A stretch of DNA of 36,039 nt from Verrucomicrobiota bacterium (GCA_021324235.1 JAJPJM010000123.1:1-36039); one strand, 5' to 3'. Positions 22,940 to 31,760 are shown, counted from the first letter of the stretch. Notes: generated from the sequence alone by a model not told the origin. Program-made: numbers and translations.

Positions 22940-25900
22940 TTACCCGTCCTTCGGCCAGATGGGAGTGAATTGATACCATTGGTCAATATCCTTGCGAATT
23001 TCCGGCTCGAATGCACGCAGGATTTGCTGGGTCAATTCCCGGCGGGCCTCGCGGTTGCCCAGCGTCTGGCGGTCGTAGGTGAACTCCGGCAGCACTTTCA
23101 CGGCGTAACCGTCCGGCCGGCGGACAATGGTCACGCCAATCAACGCGCAGCCGGCGGCCCGCGCCAGTTCCGCCGCCGCCAGCGACGCTTCAAACGGATG
23201 ACCGAAAAATTCTATCGGGACGCCGCCCTTTTCCGGCGGCCGGTCCAGCGAGATCGCCAGGTCCGCTCCGGCCTGGAGTTGTTTGATGACCTCCACAAAG
23301 GCGAAATCGTCCTGGCCGATGACCAGCGTCTCGACGCCGCAACGTCGTCGCGCCTCGATGCGCAGGTCGGTCAGGCCGTCATCGGGTTCGGCTTGGGTCA
23401 GGATGGTCAGCCGGATGCCCAGTTGCGTCAGCAACAGGCCGCCATGTTCCCAATTGCCGAGGTGCAGCGTGATGAAGAGCGTGCCGCGTCCGCGTTGGCG
23501 GGCCGTGCGGATGATTTCCAGTTCGGCGAGATGGGTTAGCCAGTTTTGCACCGGCACACCACTTTCGGCGCGCCATAAATCCACCATCTTTGCGGCGAAT
23601 TTCCGGTGAAGCTGATGCGCGGCCTTTTCGGCGGCCACGCGGTTGCCCGCAAAGAGCGGCAGAAAATTTTGCACCACCACTTCGCAGCGCTGTCGTTGGA
23701 ACCGCCAGTAAAGTTCGGCCACGATTACGGCCAATCCCTTGACCAACCCGACCGGCAGGATGCGCACAATGACGAGGCCCAGCCGCCACAAGCCCGCACG
23801 ATAAAAGGAAAATGGGTTGAGGTTTGAAGATTGAGAGTTGGGGGATTCCTTCTCGCCGTCTTCAGACTTTGGACCTTGGACTTTGGACCTTGGACTCAAT
23901 AACCTCCACCACGTTGGCAGCAGAAAAACCGAGATCAACATGTTGGCGCCAATGCCCACGGCGCACACCCTGCCCAGGCTGGCCATGCCCGGATTGCTGG
24001 AAAATCCCAACGACCCGAACCCGGCCACGGCCGTGCCACCGCATAACATCAGTGCCCGCCCGACGGAACGCCGGACCGCGCCGAGGTCGCCGCCGTGCCG
24101 GCGCAACGCGAGTTGCATGAACAGGGTGTAGTCCACGCCCGTGCCGAGCATCAGCGGCAGGGCCATCAAATTCATCAGGTTCCAGCTCCAGCCGCTTATC
24201 ATCATGATGGCCAACAGACACAGCCCGCTCAGGCACAACACCGCCACTCCCAGCAGAATTTCCGTTGCCCGGCGGAAGGCAAACCAGAGCGAGAGCAATA
24301 CCAGCACCACCATCGGCGTCACCACCTCCCCCATCCGGGATTGCACGCGTTTCAAGGTCGCACCGCCCAGCAGTTCCCAACTGGAAAGCAACGCCCCATC
24401 CCGGGACAACTGTGCCGACAAGCCGGCCAGCGCCGCTGGCTCGACCCGGTTCGTGGCGGGATAAACCAGGCCCATGACCAGCCATTCGTCCGGCGTCCGG
24501 GTAATGAACCGTTTCAGCAGCCATTGGCTGAGGTGATTGGTCGGCCAGAACACGTTGGTGCCGGCGCCGGCGCGTGCCCAGGTATTTACCAATTCCTCCG
24601 TCAGCACGAGCGCGTTGCTATTGAAACCTTCATCCGACGCGGCGTTCCGCAGCAACGGGCCTTTCGTTCCCAGAGCCGTCGCCGCCGTCCGGTTGGCCGC
24701 CTGATATTCAACGCGCGGCCACAGGGCGGTCGGCAGCAAATATTGGCCGATGACATGATTTGAAACCGCGCCGGCCAGCAATCCGTCGGCCCGGGTGAGA
24801 CGCTGATAAACCTCGGGTTCATCCTTGCCGGAAATGATGACCCAGAGCGGCTGCGGCGGCAGTCCCAGCTCCGAGGTGATTGCGTCCAGCGTCGTCTGGG
24901 CCTCGCCGTGCTGCGGTTGCAGGGCATTGCCGGTCCGGTCCAATCCCGGCTGGCGAAAACACAATACCGCGCCCGCCATCAGCAGAATCAAACCGATCAA
25001 CCACAGCGGAGCGCGGTCACGAAATTTTTCGGCGGGCTTCGGCGCAGCCACCAACGGTTGCTGTGGCGCGACAAAATAATTCCACCAACGGAACGGCGGC
25101 TGGTCCGGGCGCGGCTTTCGGCGTTCGGGAAACAGCGGCGGCAGGTAAATCATGACCATCACCAGGGCCGACAGGGCGATGCCGATGGCCACCAGCGTGC
25201 CGAGTTGTCCCAGGCCGGGCAGCCCGCCGAGGTTCAACACCAGGAACGCGCTCATCGTGGTGATGGCCGCCCACAGAATGCTCGGCGCAATCGCGCGGCG
25301 GATTTCCGGCACCGTCATTTGCGGATGCGCGAGCGCTTCCTGGTAATGAACCACGGCGTAATCTACGGCCAATCCCAGCAACACAGCGGCAAAACCCAGT
25401 GCCACCACGCTGATGGTTCCCAGCACCAGCCCGCCCAGCGCGAGCGTCGCGCCCAAAATCAGCATCAGCAGCGCCAGCAACCACAACATCGGCCGCCAGC
25501 GCCGGTGCGTCAGCCAGAAGAGCAGGGCGATGACGGTGGAAGTGATGCCCACCGAATGGCTCATGTCGTGTTGCATGCTCGTTGCGATTTCCTCCACAAA
25601 CACCGGTCGCCCCGTGTAACCAATCACGATGCCATTCGTTCCGGTCACGTCGGCATTTGTGTTTGGCTGCGAGTCAACGATTGCATGAATGGATTTTAAC
25701 CAGCTTTCGCACGAACGGTAGCTGCCCAGATCCACGGCGGATTCCACGTACAAGAGGCGAAAGGTTCCGTCGGGCGACGCGAACATCTGCTGGCTCTGGC
25801 CGCCGGCGAAACTGGAAAGATTGGTCAACGCCGGCATCGTCAGCAGATTGAACGGATCGAACTCGTGCCGGGCCAGGTCCATCGGCGACATGGACGTGGA

Positions 25901-26326
25901 GAGCGCTTCCTTGGTCTGCTCCAGCGCGGACTTGAGCTGGTTCGGGGCGAGCCGGTTGGTCAATGACCCGAACGATTCGGGCGGTTGATTGAACCACAGC
26001 CAGCCGAGCAGTTCGCCCAGTTGCTCCGGATGTTCCATCCAGGGCGCCTGCCAGGTGACTTCCGAGACCAGGTTGGTCTGCTGCCGCAAACGGTCCGCCA
26101 GTGCGCCTGCCCATTGTTCCGCCTGTCCGGCGTCCTGCGCGCGGAGGGTGATGACCAGTTCGCGCGCGTTGGCGAAATGTTGCTGGTACAGTTTCAGCCC
26201 CTGGACGGTCGGCTCATCCGGCGGCAACAGGTTGAGGACGTCCACGTCGAAGCGCAATCGCCACACGCCGAGGCAGACTGCCACCGCGAGCAGCGCCCAC
26301 CACCAGCGTTTCAGGAATGAACTCAC
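22940..26326 (-). CDS. MMPL-family exporter fused to LpxL/HtrB-like lysophospholipid acyltransferase
   Basis: A 1128-residue fusion. Residues 1 to about 805 are an RND/MMPL exporter. The N-terminal membrane helix (FLKRWWWALLAVAVCLGVW) is followed by a periplasmic domain and two membrane bundles, with LLGLAVDYAVVHYQE in the first and MLGTGVDYTLFMQL in the second. Residues about 840-1128 are an inner-membrane acyltransferase of the LpxL type, with the HX4E motif HLGNWE at about 954-959. A repeat-coded linker (about 809-837, KVQGPKSEDGEKESPN) joins them. GTG 26324-26326 overlaps the lipoprotein stop. In aryl polyene loci these functions are normally separate proteins, so export and acyl transfer of the product are joined here. 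Confidence 0.92.
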   Translation of the reverse strand: MSSFLKRWWWALLAVAVCLGVWRLRFDVDVLNLLPPDEPTVQGLKLYQQHFANARELVITLRAQDAGQAEQWAGALADRLRQQTNLVSEVTWQAPWMEHPEQLGELLGWLWFNQPPESFGSLTNRLAPNQLKSALEQTKEALSTSMSPMDLARHEFDPFNLLTMPALTNLSSFAGGQSQQMFASPDGTFRLLYVESAVDLGSYRSCESWLKSIHAIVDSQPNTNADVTGTNGIVIGYTGRPVFVEEIATSMQHDMSHSVGITSTVIALLFWLTHRRWRPMLWLLALLMLILGATLALGGLVLGTISVVALGFAAVLLGLAVDYAVVHYQEALAHPQMTVPEIRRAIAPSILWAAITTMSAFLVLNLGGLPGLGQLGTLVAIGIALSALVMVMIYLPPLFPERRKPRPDQPPFRWWNYFVAPQQPLVAAPKPAEKFRDRAPLWLIGLILLMAGAVLCFRQPGLDRTGNALQPQHGEAQTTLDAITSELGLPPQPLWVIISGKDEPEVYQRLTRADGLLAGAVSNHVIGQYLLPTALWPRVEYQAANRTAATALGTKGPLLRNAASDEGFNSNALVLTEELVNTWARAGAGTNVFWPTNHLSQWLLKRFITRTPDEWLVMGLVYPATNRVEPAALAGLSAQLSRDGALLSSWELLGGATLKRVQSRMGEVVTPMVVLVLLSLWFAFRRATEILLGVAVLCLSGLCLLAIMMISGWSWNLMNLMALPLMLGTGVDYTLFMQLALRRHGGDLGAVRRSVGRALMLCGGTAVAGFGSLGFSSNPGMASLGRVCAVGIGANMLISVFLLPTWWRLLSPRSKVQGPKSEDGEKESPNSQSSNLNPFSFYRAGLWRLGLVIVRILPVGLVKGLAVIVAELYWRFQRQRCEVVVQNFLPLFAGNRVAAEKAAHQLHRKFAAKMVDLWRAESGVPVQNWLTHLAELEIIRTARQRGRGTLFITLHLGNWEHGGLLLTQLGIRLTILTQAEPDDGLTDLRIEARRRCGVETLVIGQDDFAFVEVIKQLQAGADLAISLDRPPEKGGVPIEFFGHPFEASLAAAELARAAGCALIGVTIVRRPDGYAVKVLPEFTYDRQTLGNREARRELTQQILRAFEPEIRKDIDQWYQFTPIWPKDG
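23817..23900. repeat. Interspersed repeat with tandem GACTTTGGACCTTG units inside the exporter-acyltransferase gene
   Basis: Two perfect 14-bp tandem units GACTTTGGACCTTG (23865-23878 and 23879-23892) follow an AT-richer TTTGAAGATTGAGAG tract. The stretch is translated in frame into a Ser/Asn/Lys/Gln-rich linker between two folded domains and has no counterpart in either family. Confidence 0.75.
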
Positions 26327-26808
26327 GGCGACAGATAGCCTTCCAGGACTTCTCCCGTGCCGGTGTTCTCCAGCCGCCACCCACCTTGTGGTCGGCGCTC
26401 AAAATGTAATGTCAGCGGCAGCGGTTTCCCGGCCAGGGCCGCGGGCAGATAGAGCCAGGCAAACCGGACGGGCGGCGGTCCGTGCCCGGAGAAATGGATC
26501 TGCTGCTGGGGAAACCGTATGAACCAGCGGGTGGGAGTGGTCTGCGCGAACACCATGGACAACGGCGTCTTGTCGAATTGAATCAGCGCCCAGCCATCCG
26601 CGTTGGTGGCCAATATGAGGTCGCCGCCGAATTCCGGCAGGCCTTGTCTCGGCCGCCAGAGGGCCTGGCCTTGTTGGATATGCCAGCCTGGCCCGGTGGC
26701 CGTGAACAAACTTTGGGTCGTCGTCTGGCAGCCGCACAAAAGCGTGAGCACGGCCAGCAAGGCTGACCGGAGGAAAAGGCGAGGCAAATGACCTTCGAAT
26801 GACCGCAT
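26323..26808 (-). CDS. Lipoprotein, DUF3261-like
   Basis: A 161-residue probable lipoprotein. The signal sequence ends in LAVLTLLCGCQTT, a lipobox-like site with Cys at about residue 27. The mature part is beta-rich (GQALWRPRQGLPEF, WALIQFDKTPL, WFIRFPQQQIHF). A lipoprotein of this size (DUF3261) is a regular partner of the MMPL exporter in aryl polyene and xanthomonadin loci, where it is believed to help place the product in the outer membrane. It is the first gene of block D, and its stop overlaps the exporter GTG start as GTGA. Family assignment rests on size, lipobox and context. Confidence 0.7.
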   Translation of the reverse strand: MRSFEGHLPRLFLRSALLAVLTLLCGCQTTTQSLFTATGPGWHIQQGQALWRPRQGLPEFGGDLILATNADGWALIQFDKTPLSMVFAQTTPTRWFIRFPQQQIHFSGHGPPPVRFAWLYLPAALAGKPLPLTLHFERRPQGGWRLENTGTGEVLEGYLSP

Positions 26809-26950
26809 GCGACGGGCTATTGTTGCGGAAGCCCGATGCTTGTCAACGCTTCACCGTCTTCAGGCTCTGCGCCGAGGTCGAACCACCTCGTCATCTTAGG
26901 CAACACAGGCATGATTGACCCTGTCTGAGGGATTACCTACTCTGCGCTGA

Positions 26951-27364
26951 ATGGCCGATGTGTTTACCAAGAAGAAACGGTCGCAAATCATGGCCGCAAT
27001 TCGGTCAAAGGGAAACAAGATTACCGAACTCAAATTGATTTCCATCTTTCGCGCTAATGGAATCACCGGTTGGCGCAGGAATCTGAAACTTCCCGGCAAG
27101 CCGGATTTTATTTTTCGTCGTGAGCGCCTGGTTGTTTTTGTTGATGGATGTTTTTGGCACGGATGCAAATGGCACTGTCGGATGCCACAAAGCAATCGGC
27201 GCTACTGGCAAAAGAAAATTGCTCGGAATTCGGTGCGGGATAAAGTAACTATCCGCTGTCTTCAAAAGAATGGCTGGCGAACTCTTCGCGTGTGGGAGCA
27301 TTCTCTCAAGACGCCAGCTTTGGTAGCACAAAGCATCAAATCGGTGTTGAGCGCAGATGGCTGA
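26951..27364 (+). CDS. vsr: Very short patch repair endonuclease (Vsr)
   Basis: A 137-residue endonuclease that nicks next to T:G mismatches made when 5-methylcytosine deaminates. KKRSQIMAAIRSKGNKITE at the N-terminus, LPGKPDFIFRRERLVVF with the catalytic Asp, and DGCFWHGCKWHC, which holds the zinc-binding Cys/His residues, are all typical. RNSVRDKVTIRCLQKNGWRT and VWEHSL close the domain. The length is normal. The stop overlaps the start of the cytosine methyltransferase by 8 nt, so the two are co-translated. This pairing is the classical arrangement for protecting the methylated site from mutation. Confidence 0.95.
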   Translation: MADVFTKKKRSQIMAAIRSKGNKITELKLISIFRANGITGWRRNLKLPGKPDFIFRRERLVVFVDGCFWHGCKWHCRMPQSNRRYWQKKIARNSVRDKVTIRCLQKNGWRTLRVWEHSLKTPALVAQSIKSVLSADG

Positions 27365-28565
27365 TGGTGCAAAGATACAGGCGGAAAGCATGAGTATACT
27401 ACTCAAAAAAACTTTCGGCGAGTTTTTCGCTGGCATCGGTTTAATGCGCCTTGGCTTGGAGCGGGCTGGCTGGCGCGTGGCCTTCGCCAACGACATAGAC
27501 GAAGATAAGCGGCAGATGTATTGCCACCACTTTAGCGATAATGGCGAATTTATCTTGGGTGATGTACATAAACTGGATGCGCGTGATGTTCCCGACGTTG
27601 CTTTGGCCACCGCGTCGTTTCCTTGCAATGATCTTTCGTTAGCTGGAGCGCGCCGCGGGCTGGCAGGTGAGCAATCATCGGCGTTTTGGGGTTTCATTCA
27701 AGTATTGACCAAGATGGGCAAACGCCGCCCACCTATGGTTTTGCTGGAAAATGTTACCGGCTTTCTGACTTCCCATGATGGAAACGATTTCCGCGATGCG
27801 CTTCTGGCGCTCAATTACTTGGGTTATGCAGTTGACGCTTTGATTATTGACGCTTCACGCTTCGTTCCGCAAAGCCGGCAGCGCCTTTTTGTGATTGCCA
27901 CAAAAACTTCGGCCGTTTCTGCTTTGAGCGACACGCCGAGCTTCTACGAAAGCGATTGCAGGCCGCCCGCTCTTGCAGACTTCATCATGTGGAATGCAGA
28001 AATCAACTGGTGCATCCGCCGACTCCCGCCACTTCCAGTCACAGAAGCCAAGCTTCCCGATATTCTTGAAAACTTGTCGCCGAATTCCCAAATGTGGTGG
28101 AGTTGGGAGCGTGCGCAGTATCTACTTAATCAGATGAGTCCGAAACATCGGGCAAAAGCCGAAGCAATGGTTCAAGGCGGCCGCGTTACCTATGGCACAG
28201 TGTTTCGACGCGTTCGCAAAGAACGGTCAATGGCTGAACTTCGGACGGACGGCATTGCGGGCTGCTTGCGAACACCGCGCGGCGGCAGTGGTAGACAAAT
28301 TCTTTTTGCCGCCGGGCGAGGGCGCTTCGCAGTGCGGTTGCTCACACCGCGCGAGTGTGCCCGTTTGATGGGAGCTGACGATTTCAAAATTCGTGCTTCG
28401 CTGAACCAAGCGCTTTTTGGATTTGGCGATGCGGTTTGTGTTCCCGTCATTGAATGGATTGCCAGGAACTATTTAAATCCTGTCTGGGAAGAAAACTATG
28501 CCACACAAGAAATCACAAAGGCACCCGAACGAATCGTCTCCTATCGGAAAGTCAGAAGCCGATAA
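27357..28565 (+). CDS. DNA (cytosine-5-)-methyltransferase
   Basis: A C5 methyltransferase of 402 residues. Motif I is FGEFFAGIGLMRLGLERAGW, motif IV holds the catalytic Cys in SFPCNDLSLAG (PC dipeptide), motif VI is LLENVTGFL, and motif VIII is QSRQRLFVIA. The region 180-300 is the target recognition part, followed by the C-terminal motifs around RLLTPRECARLMG. It overlaps Vsr upstream and the GIY-YIG gene downstream by 68 nt. Together they look like a restriction-modification unit. The recognition sequence cannot be predicted from sequence alone. Codon use is less GC-rich than in the polyene genes, which fits transfer. Confidence 0.95.
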   Translation: MADGAKIQAESMSILLKKTFGEFFAGIGLMRLGLERAGWRVAFANDIDEDKRQMYCHHFSDNGEFILGDVHKLDARDVPDVALATASFPCNDLSLAGARRGLAGEQSSAFWGFIQVLTKMGKRRPPMVLLENVTGFLTSHDGNDFRDALLALNYLGYAVDALIIDASRFVPQSRQRLFVIATKTSAVSALSDTPSFYESDCRPPALADFIMWNAEINWCIRRLPPLPVTEAKLPDILENLSPNSQMWWSWERAQYLLNQMSPKHRAKAEAMVQGGRVTYGTVFRRVRKERSMAELRTDGIAGCLRTPRGGSGRQILFAAGRGRFAVRLLTPRECARLMGADDFKIRASLNQALFGFGDAVCVPVIEWIARNYLNPVWEENYATQEITKAPERIVSYRKVRSR

Positions 28566-29226
28566 AGGATATACCTTTGGCTTGTCGCCTGATGTTGCGT
28601 CTATTCGGAAGGAGATCCGCTCTTTCTTCGCCAGTCTTGATGAAAATGGTCGGAAGATTGGAAAAAGTAAGTGGGGCGTCTATGCTTTTTACGATTTCGA
28701 TGGCGAGCCGATTTACGTTGGCCAAACTCTTGAGGGACTTGGCAGCAGAATCGGCCGTCACCTGACGAATCAACGCACAGATGCGGTTGCCATGAATGTC
28801 CTTGATCCATTCGAAGTCGCGGAAATTTGTGTCTGGCCGCTGGATTTGGGGCACCTGAATAAGAAGGCCCAACAAGAGCACCTCGACCGCGCCGAGTTCA
28901 CTGTGTTTGAAAAAGTTATCGCAGAATCCAAGTTGGGCGCGGTTCTCAACGAAAAACCACCACGCTCAATGCCGGTGGTCCAACTTCCGAAAGCATACAG
29001 GAAGCGCATCGTTCCCGACGAAATCTTTCCACATCGCAAGCATCCGGACATTCGCATTGCCAGACGCGCAAATACAATCGCAAGCCTCGCCCGCGTTATC
29101 AGCGAACGGAAGGTTTCAAGAGGGCTTCGCCAAACCCTGCTGACTCAAGCACGCCGCCTTGAACGGCTTGCCGCAGAGCGTTTGAAAGATTTTCCCAAGG
29201 ACGTTGCTGATAACAACGACGAATAA
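28498..29226 (+). CDS. GIY-YIG nuclease, probable restriction endonuclease (Eco29kI-like)
   Basis: A 242-residue protein. WGVYAFYDFDGEPIYVGQTL around residues 60-80 contains the GIY...YIG strands as GVY and YVG. GSRIGRHL supplies the conserved Arg, AEFTVFEKVIAE the Glu and LGAVLNEKPP the Asn of the family. The C-terminal 80 residues are basic and helical (ARVISERKVSRGLRQTLL), perhaps DNA-binding. Eco29kI and its relatives are GIY-YIG type II enzymes beside C5 methyltransferases, and the gene order here (Vsr, methyltransferase, nuclease) fits that. The start lies within the methyltransferase gene. Restriction activity is inferred from the catalytic motif and the neighbours. Confidence 0.85.
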   Translation: MPHKKSQRHPNESSPIGKSEADKGYTFGLSPDVASIRKEIRSFFASLDENGRKIGKSKWGVYAFYDFDGEPIYVGQTLEGLGSRIGRHLTNQRTDAVAMNVLDPFEVAEICVWPLDLGHLNKKAQQEHLDRAEFTVFEKVIAESKLGAVLNEKPPRSMPVVQLPKAYRKRIVPDEIFPHRKHPDIRIARRANTIASLARVISERKVSRGLRQTLLTQARRLERLAAERLKDFPKDVADNNDE

Positions 29227-29252
29227 ATCTGCCATTCCCCTGGCAACGAGCC

Positions 29253-31760
29253 CTATAATTTCACCTTGCGCAACCGGAGCGCGTTGCTGACGACCGAGAG
29301 CGAACTGCAACTCATCGCCGCGCCGGCTATCATCGGATTCAGTAGCAGATGCGCCATCGGATACAAAATACCCGCCGCGACCGGCACGCCCAGCGCGTTA
29401 TAAACGAAGGCGAAAAACAAATTTTGCCTGATGTTCTTCATCACCTGCCGGCTCAAGGACAGCGCCTTGACGATGCCTTGCAGATCGCCTTTGACGAGCG
29501 TGATGCCGGCGCTTTGAATGGCTACGTCCGTGCCGGTACCCATCGCAATGCCCACGTGCGCCTCGACCAAAGCCGGCGCGTCGTTGATGCCGTCGCCGGC
29601 CATCGCCACGATTTTGCCTTCGGCTTTCAGTTTCCTGACCAGTTCGAGTTTGCCTTGCGGTGTCAATTCCGCCCGGACCTCGTCAATCCCCAGTTCCTTC
29701 GCCACCACCTCGGCGGTCTTGCGATTGTCGCCAGTGCACATGATGACCTTCAATCCCATGTCGTGCAGCGCGCGGATGGCAGCGGGTGTGGTTTCCTTGA
29801 TGGGATCGGCAATGCCGATGATGCCAACCGCCCGGCCATCCACCGCCACCCAGACCACCGTCTGCGCCTTTTCCTGAAGTTGATGCGATACCTGTTTCAA
29901 ATCGTCGGGAATCGTCACGCCGGAATCACCCAGAAATTTCTCCTTGCCGACACGGATCGTTTGCCCGCCGGTTTTCCCCGACACGCCACCGCCGGTTGTG
30001 GACTCAAAATCGCTTGCCGGTGACAGGGTGATTTTCTTTTCTTTTGCCTCGTCTACGATCGCCCGGGCCAGCGGATGCTCACTCAATTGCTCGACCGCGG
30101 CGGCGAGGCCAAGAAGTTGCGCATCGTCTCCGGAAATTGTAGGAACCGACGTGAGGAGGCTCTGACCAATTGCGGATTGCGGATTGCGGATTGCAGATTT
30201 GTCAGTTTGAGCCTCGTTACCTCGGCTCCTACTGGACGGAATCACACTCACCACCTTCGGTTTTCCGGCGGTCAATGTTCCCGTTTTGTCAGTCAGCAGA
30301 TGAGTGACCTTTTCCGTGGTCTCAATTGCTTCCGCGTTTCGGATGAGAATGCCCGATTGCGCGCCACGGCCCACGCCAACCATGATGGACATCGGTGTTG
30401 CCAACCCCAGCGCGCACGGACAGGCAATAATCAGCACCGACACCGCATTGACCAGCGCGTAAGCCATTGCCGGGGCCGGTCCCCAAACGGCCCAGACCAC
30501 GAAGGTAATGACCGCGGCGCCGATGACCGTCGGCACGAAATAACCCGCCACACTGTCCGCCAGCTTCTGGATCGGCGCGCGGCTGCGCTGGGCTTCCGCC
30601 ACCATCTGCACAATCTGCGCGAGCAATGTTTCGGAGCCGACCTTCTCCACCCGCATCAGAAAAGTTCCCGTCTGGTTGACGGTTGCGCCGACGACGGAAT
30701 CATTCACGCCCTTGGCCACCGGCATCGGTTCGCCGGTGATCATGGATTCATCCACATTGCTCCGGCCCTCGATAATTATACCGTCGAGGGGGATTTTTTC
30801 GCCGGGCCGGACGCGCAGTACGTCGCCTTTCTGTGCTTCCTCCACCGGCACATCCGATTCGAGGCCGTCCCGGACGCGATGCGCGGTTTTGGCCACCAAG
30901 CCGAGCAACGCCTTGATGGCCTGCCCGGTGCGGCTGCGTGCTTTGGCCTCGAGCATCTGTCCCAGCAACACCAGTACCGTGATGACGGCCGCCGCCTCGA
31001 AATAAAGTCCCACCTCACCGTGCTGCCGGAACGATGTCGGGAAAATGCCGGGAGCGATGACGGCCACGGTGCTGTAAACGTACGCCGTGCCGACACCGGT
31101 CGCGATGAGCGTGAACATGTTCAACTGGCGCGTCTTCAACGAACGCCAGGCCCGGCCGAAAAACATTCCGCCCGCCCACAGCACCACGGGCGTGCTCAAC
31201 AGAAATTCCAGCCATCGGGAAACCGGCCTTGGAATCCACTGGTCGATTCGCACGCCGGGAATCCATTGACCCATCGCGAGTACCAGGACGGGAATGGTCA
31301 GGGCCAGACCGATCCAGAATTTGCGGGCCAGCGCGCGGGTTTCGTCGTCATCCTCCGGTTCGGCGGAAACGGTTTTGAGTTCCAGCGGCATTCCGCACTT
31401 CGGGCAATCACCTGGATGATCCTGCTCGATTTCCGGATGCATCGGGCAGGTGTAAATGGTTTTGTCCGCGGTGGCGACCCGGGCCGGGTTCCGTTCCAAT
31501 ACCATTCCGCACTTCTGGCAATCACCCGGCCGGTCTGATTCCTCGCCGGGACACATCGGACAAAAATACTTCGCGTTCGATGCCGGTTTTACCGTGGCCC
31601 CGCCGTGATGCCGGTCGGAAGCGGGGGAATTGCGAATTCCAGAAGTGAGGAACTTTTGCCGGCAATGTTCGCAACAAAAATAGAACGTCTGCCCGTCGCG
31701 TTCGGTTCGCAATGCCGACGCTTCGTCCACCGTCATGCCGCAAACCGGGTCGGTTGCCAT
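29253..31760 (-). CDS. Heavy-metal (Cu-type) P-type ATPase with YHS and metal-binding domains
   Basis: An 835-residue P1B-type ATPase. A YHS domain (DPVCGMTVD, about residues 4-45) is followed by two CPMxP...CxxCGM metal-binding modules (about 66-88 and 108-130) instead of HMA domains. The membrane part carries the transport motif [12 protein letters not shown] (about residue 446). [12 protein letters not shown] (about 488) holds the phosphorylated Asp, SEHPLARAI (about 558) is the nucleotide-binding HP loop, and [10 protein letters not shown] (about 720) is the hinge. It probably exports Cu(I) or Ag(I). Between DKTGT and the HP loop, residues about 509-541 are encoded by a palindromic repeat and are absent from typical family members. 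Confidence 0.95.
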   Translation of the reverse strand: MATDPVCGMTVDEASALRTERDGQTFYFCCEHCRQKFLTSGIRNSPASDRHHGGATVKPASNAKYFCPMCPGEESDRPGDCQKCGMVLERNPARVATADKTIYTCPMHPEIEQDHPGDCPKCGMPLELKTVSAEPEDDDETRALARKFWIGLALTIPVLVLAMGQWIPGVRIDQWIPRPVSRWLEFLLSTPVVLWAGGMFFGRAWRSLKTRQLNMFTLIATGVGTAYVYSTVAVIAPGIFPTSFRQHGEVGLYFEAAAVITVLVLLGQMLEAKARSRTGQAIKALLGLVAKTAHRVRDGLESDVPVEEAQKGDVLRVRPGEKIPLDGIIIEGRSNVDESMITGEPMPVAKGVNDSVVGATVNQTGTFLMRVEKVGSETLLAQIVQMVAEAQRSRAPIQKLADSVAGYFVPTVIGAAVITFVVWAVWGPAPAMAYALVNAVSVLIIACPCALGLATPMSIMVGVGRGAQSGILIRNAEAIETTEKVTHLLTDKTGTLTAGKPKVVSVIPSSRSRGNEAQTDKSAIRNPQSAIGQSLLTSVPTISGDDAQLLGLAAAVEQLSEHPLARAIVDEAKEKKITLSPASDFESTTGGGVSGKTGGQTIRVGKEKFLGDSGVTIPDDLKQVSHQLQEKAQTVVWVAVDGRAVGIIGIADPIKETTPAAIRALHDMGLKVIMCTGDNRKTAEVVAKELGIDEVRAELTPQGKLELVRKLKAEGKIVAMAGDGINDAPALVEAHVGIAMGTGTDVAIQSAGITLVKGDLQGIVKALSLSRQVMKNIRQNLFFAFVYNALGVPVAAGILYPMAHLLLNPMIAGAAMSCSSLSVVSNALRLRKVKL
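30139..30232. repeat. Palindromic repeat copy 2, in frame inside the P-type ATPase gene
   Basis: The arms 30139-30162 and 30209-30232 pair at 20 of 24 positions and match the repeat at 3281-3417. The interior holds three perfect tandem units of GCGGATT. The whole element stays open in the ATPase frame and codes for about 33 residues ([20 protein letters not shown] and on), rich in Ser, Asn and Gln. Confidence 0.85.

Noticed and set aside
30075-31538. Long plus-strand open frame of 487 codons opposite the P-type ATPase
   Set aside because: It is His/Arg/Gln-rich, has no family features, and lies fully antisense to a strongly conserved gene in GC-rich DNA, where long antisense frames are common.
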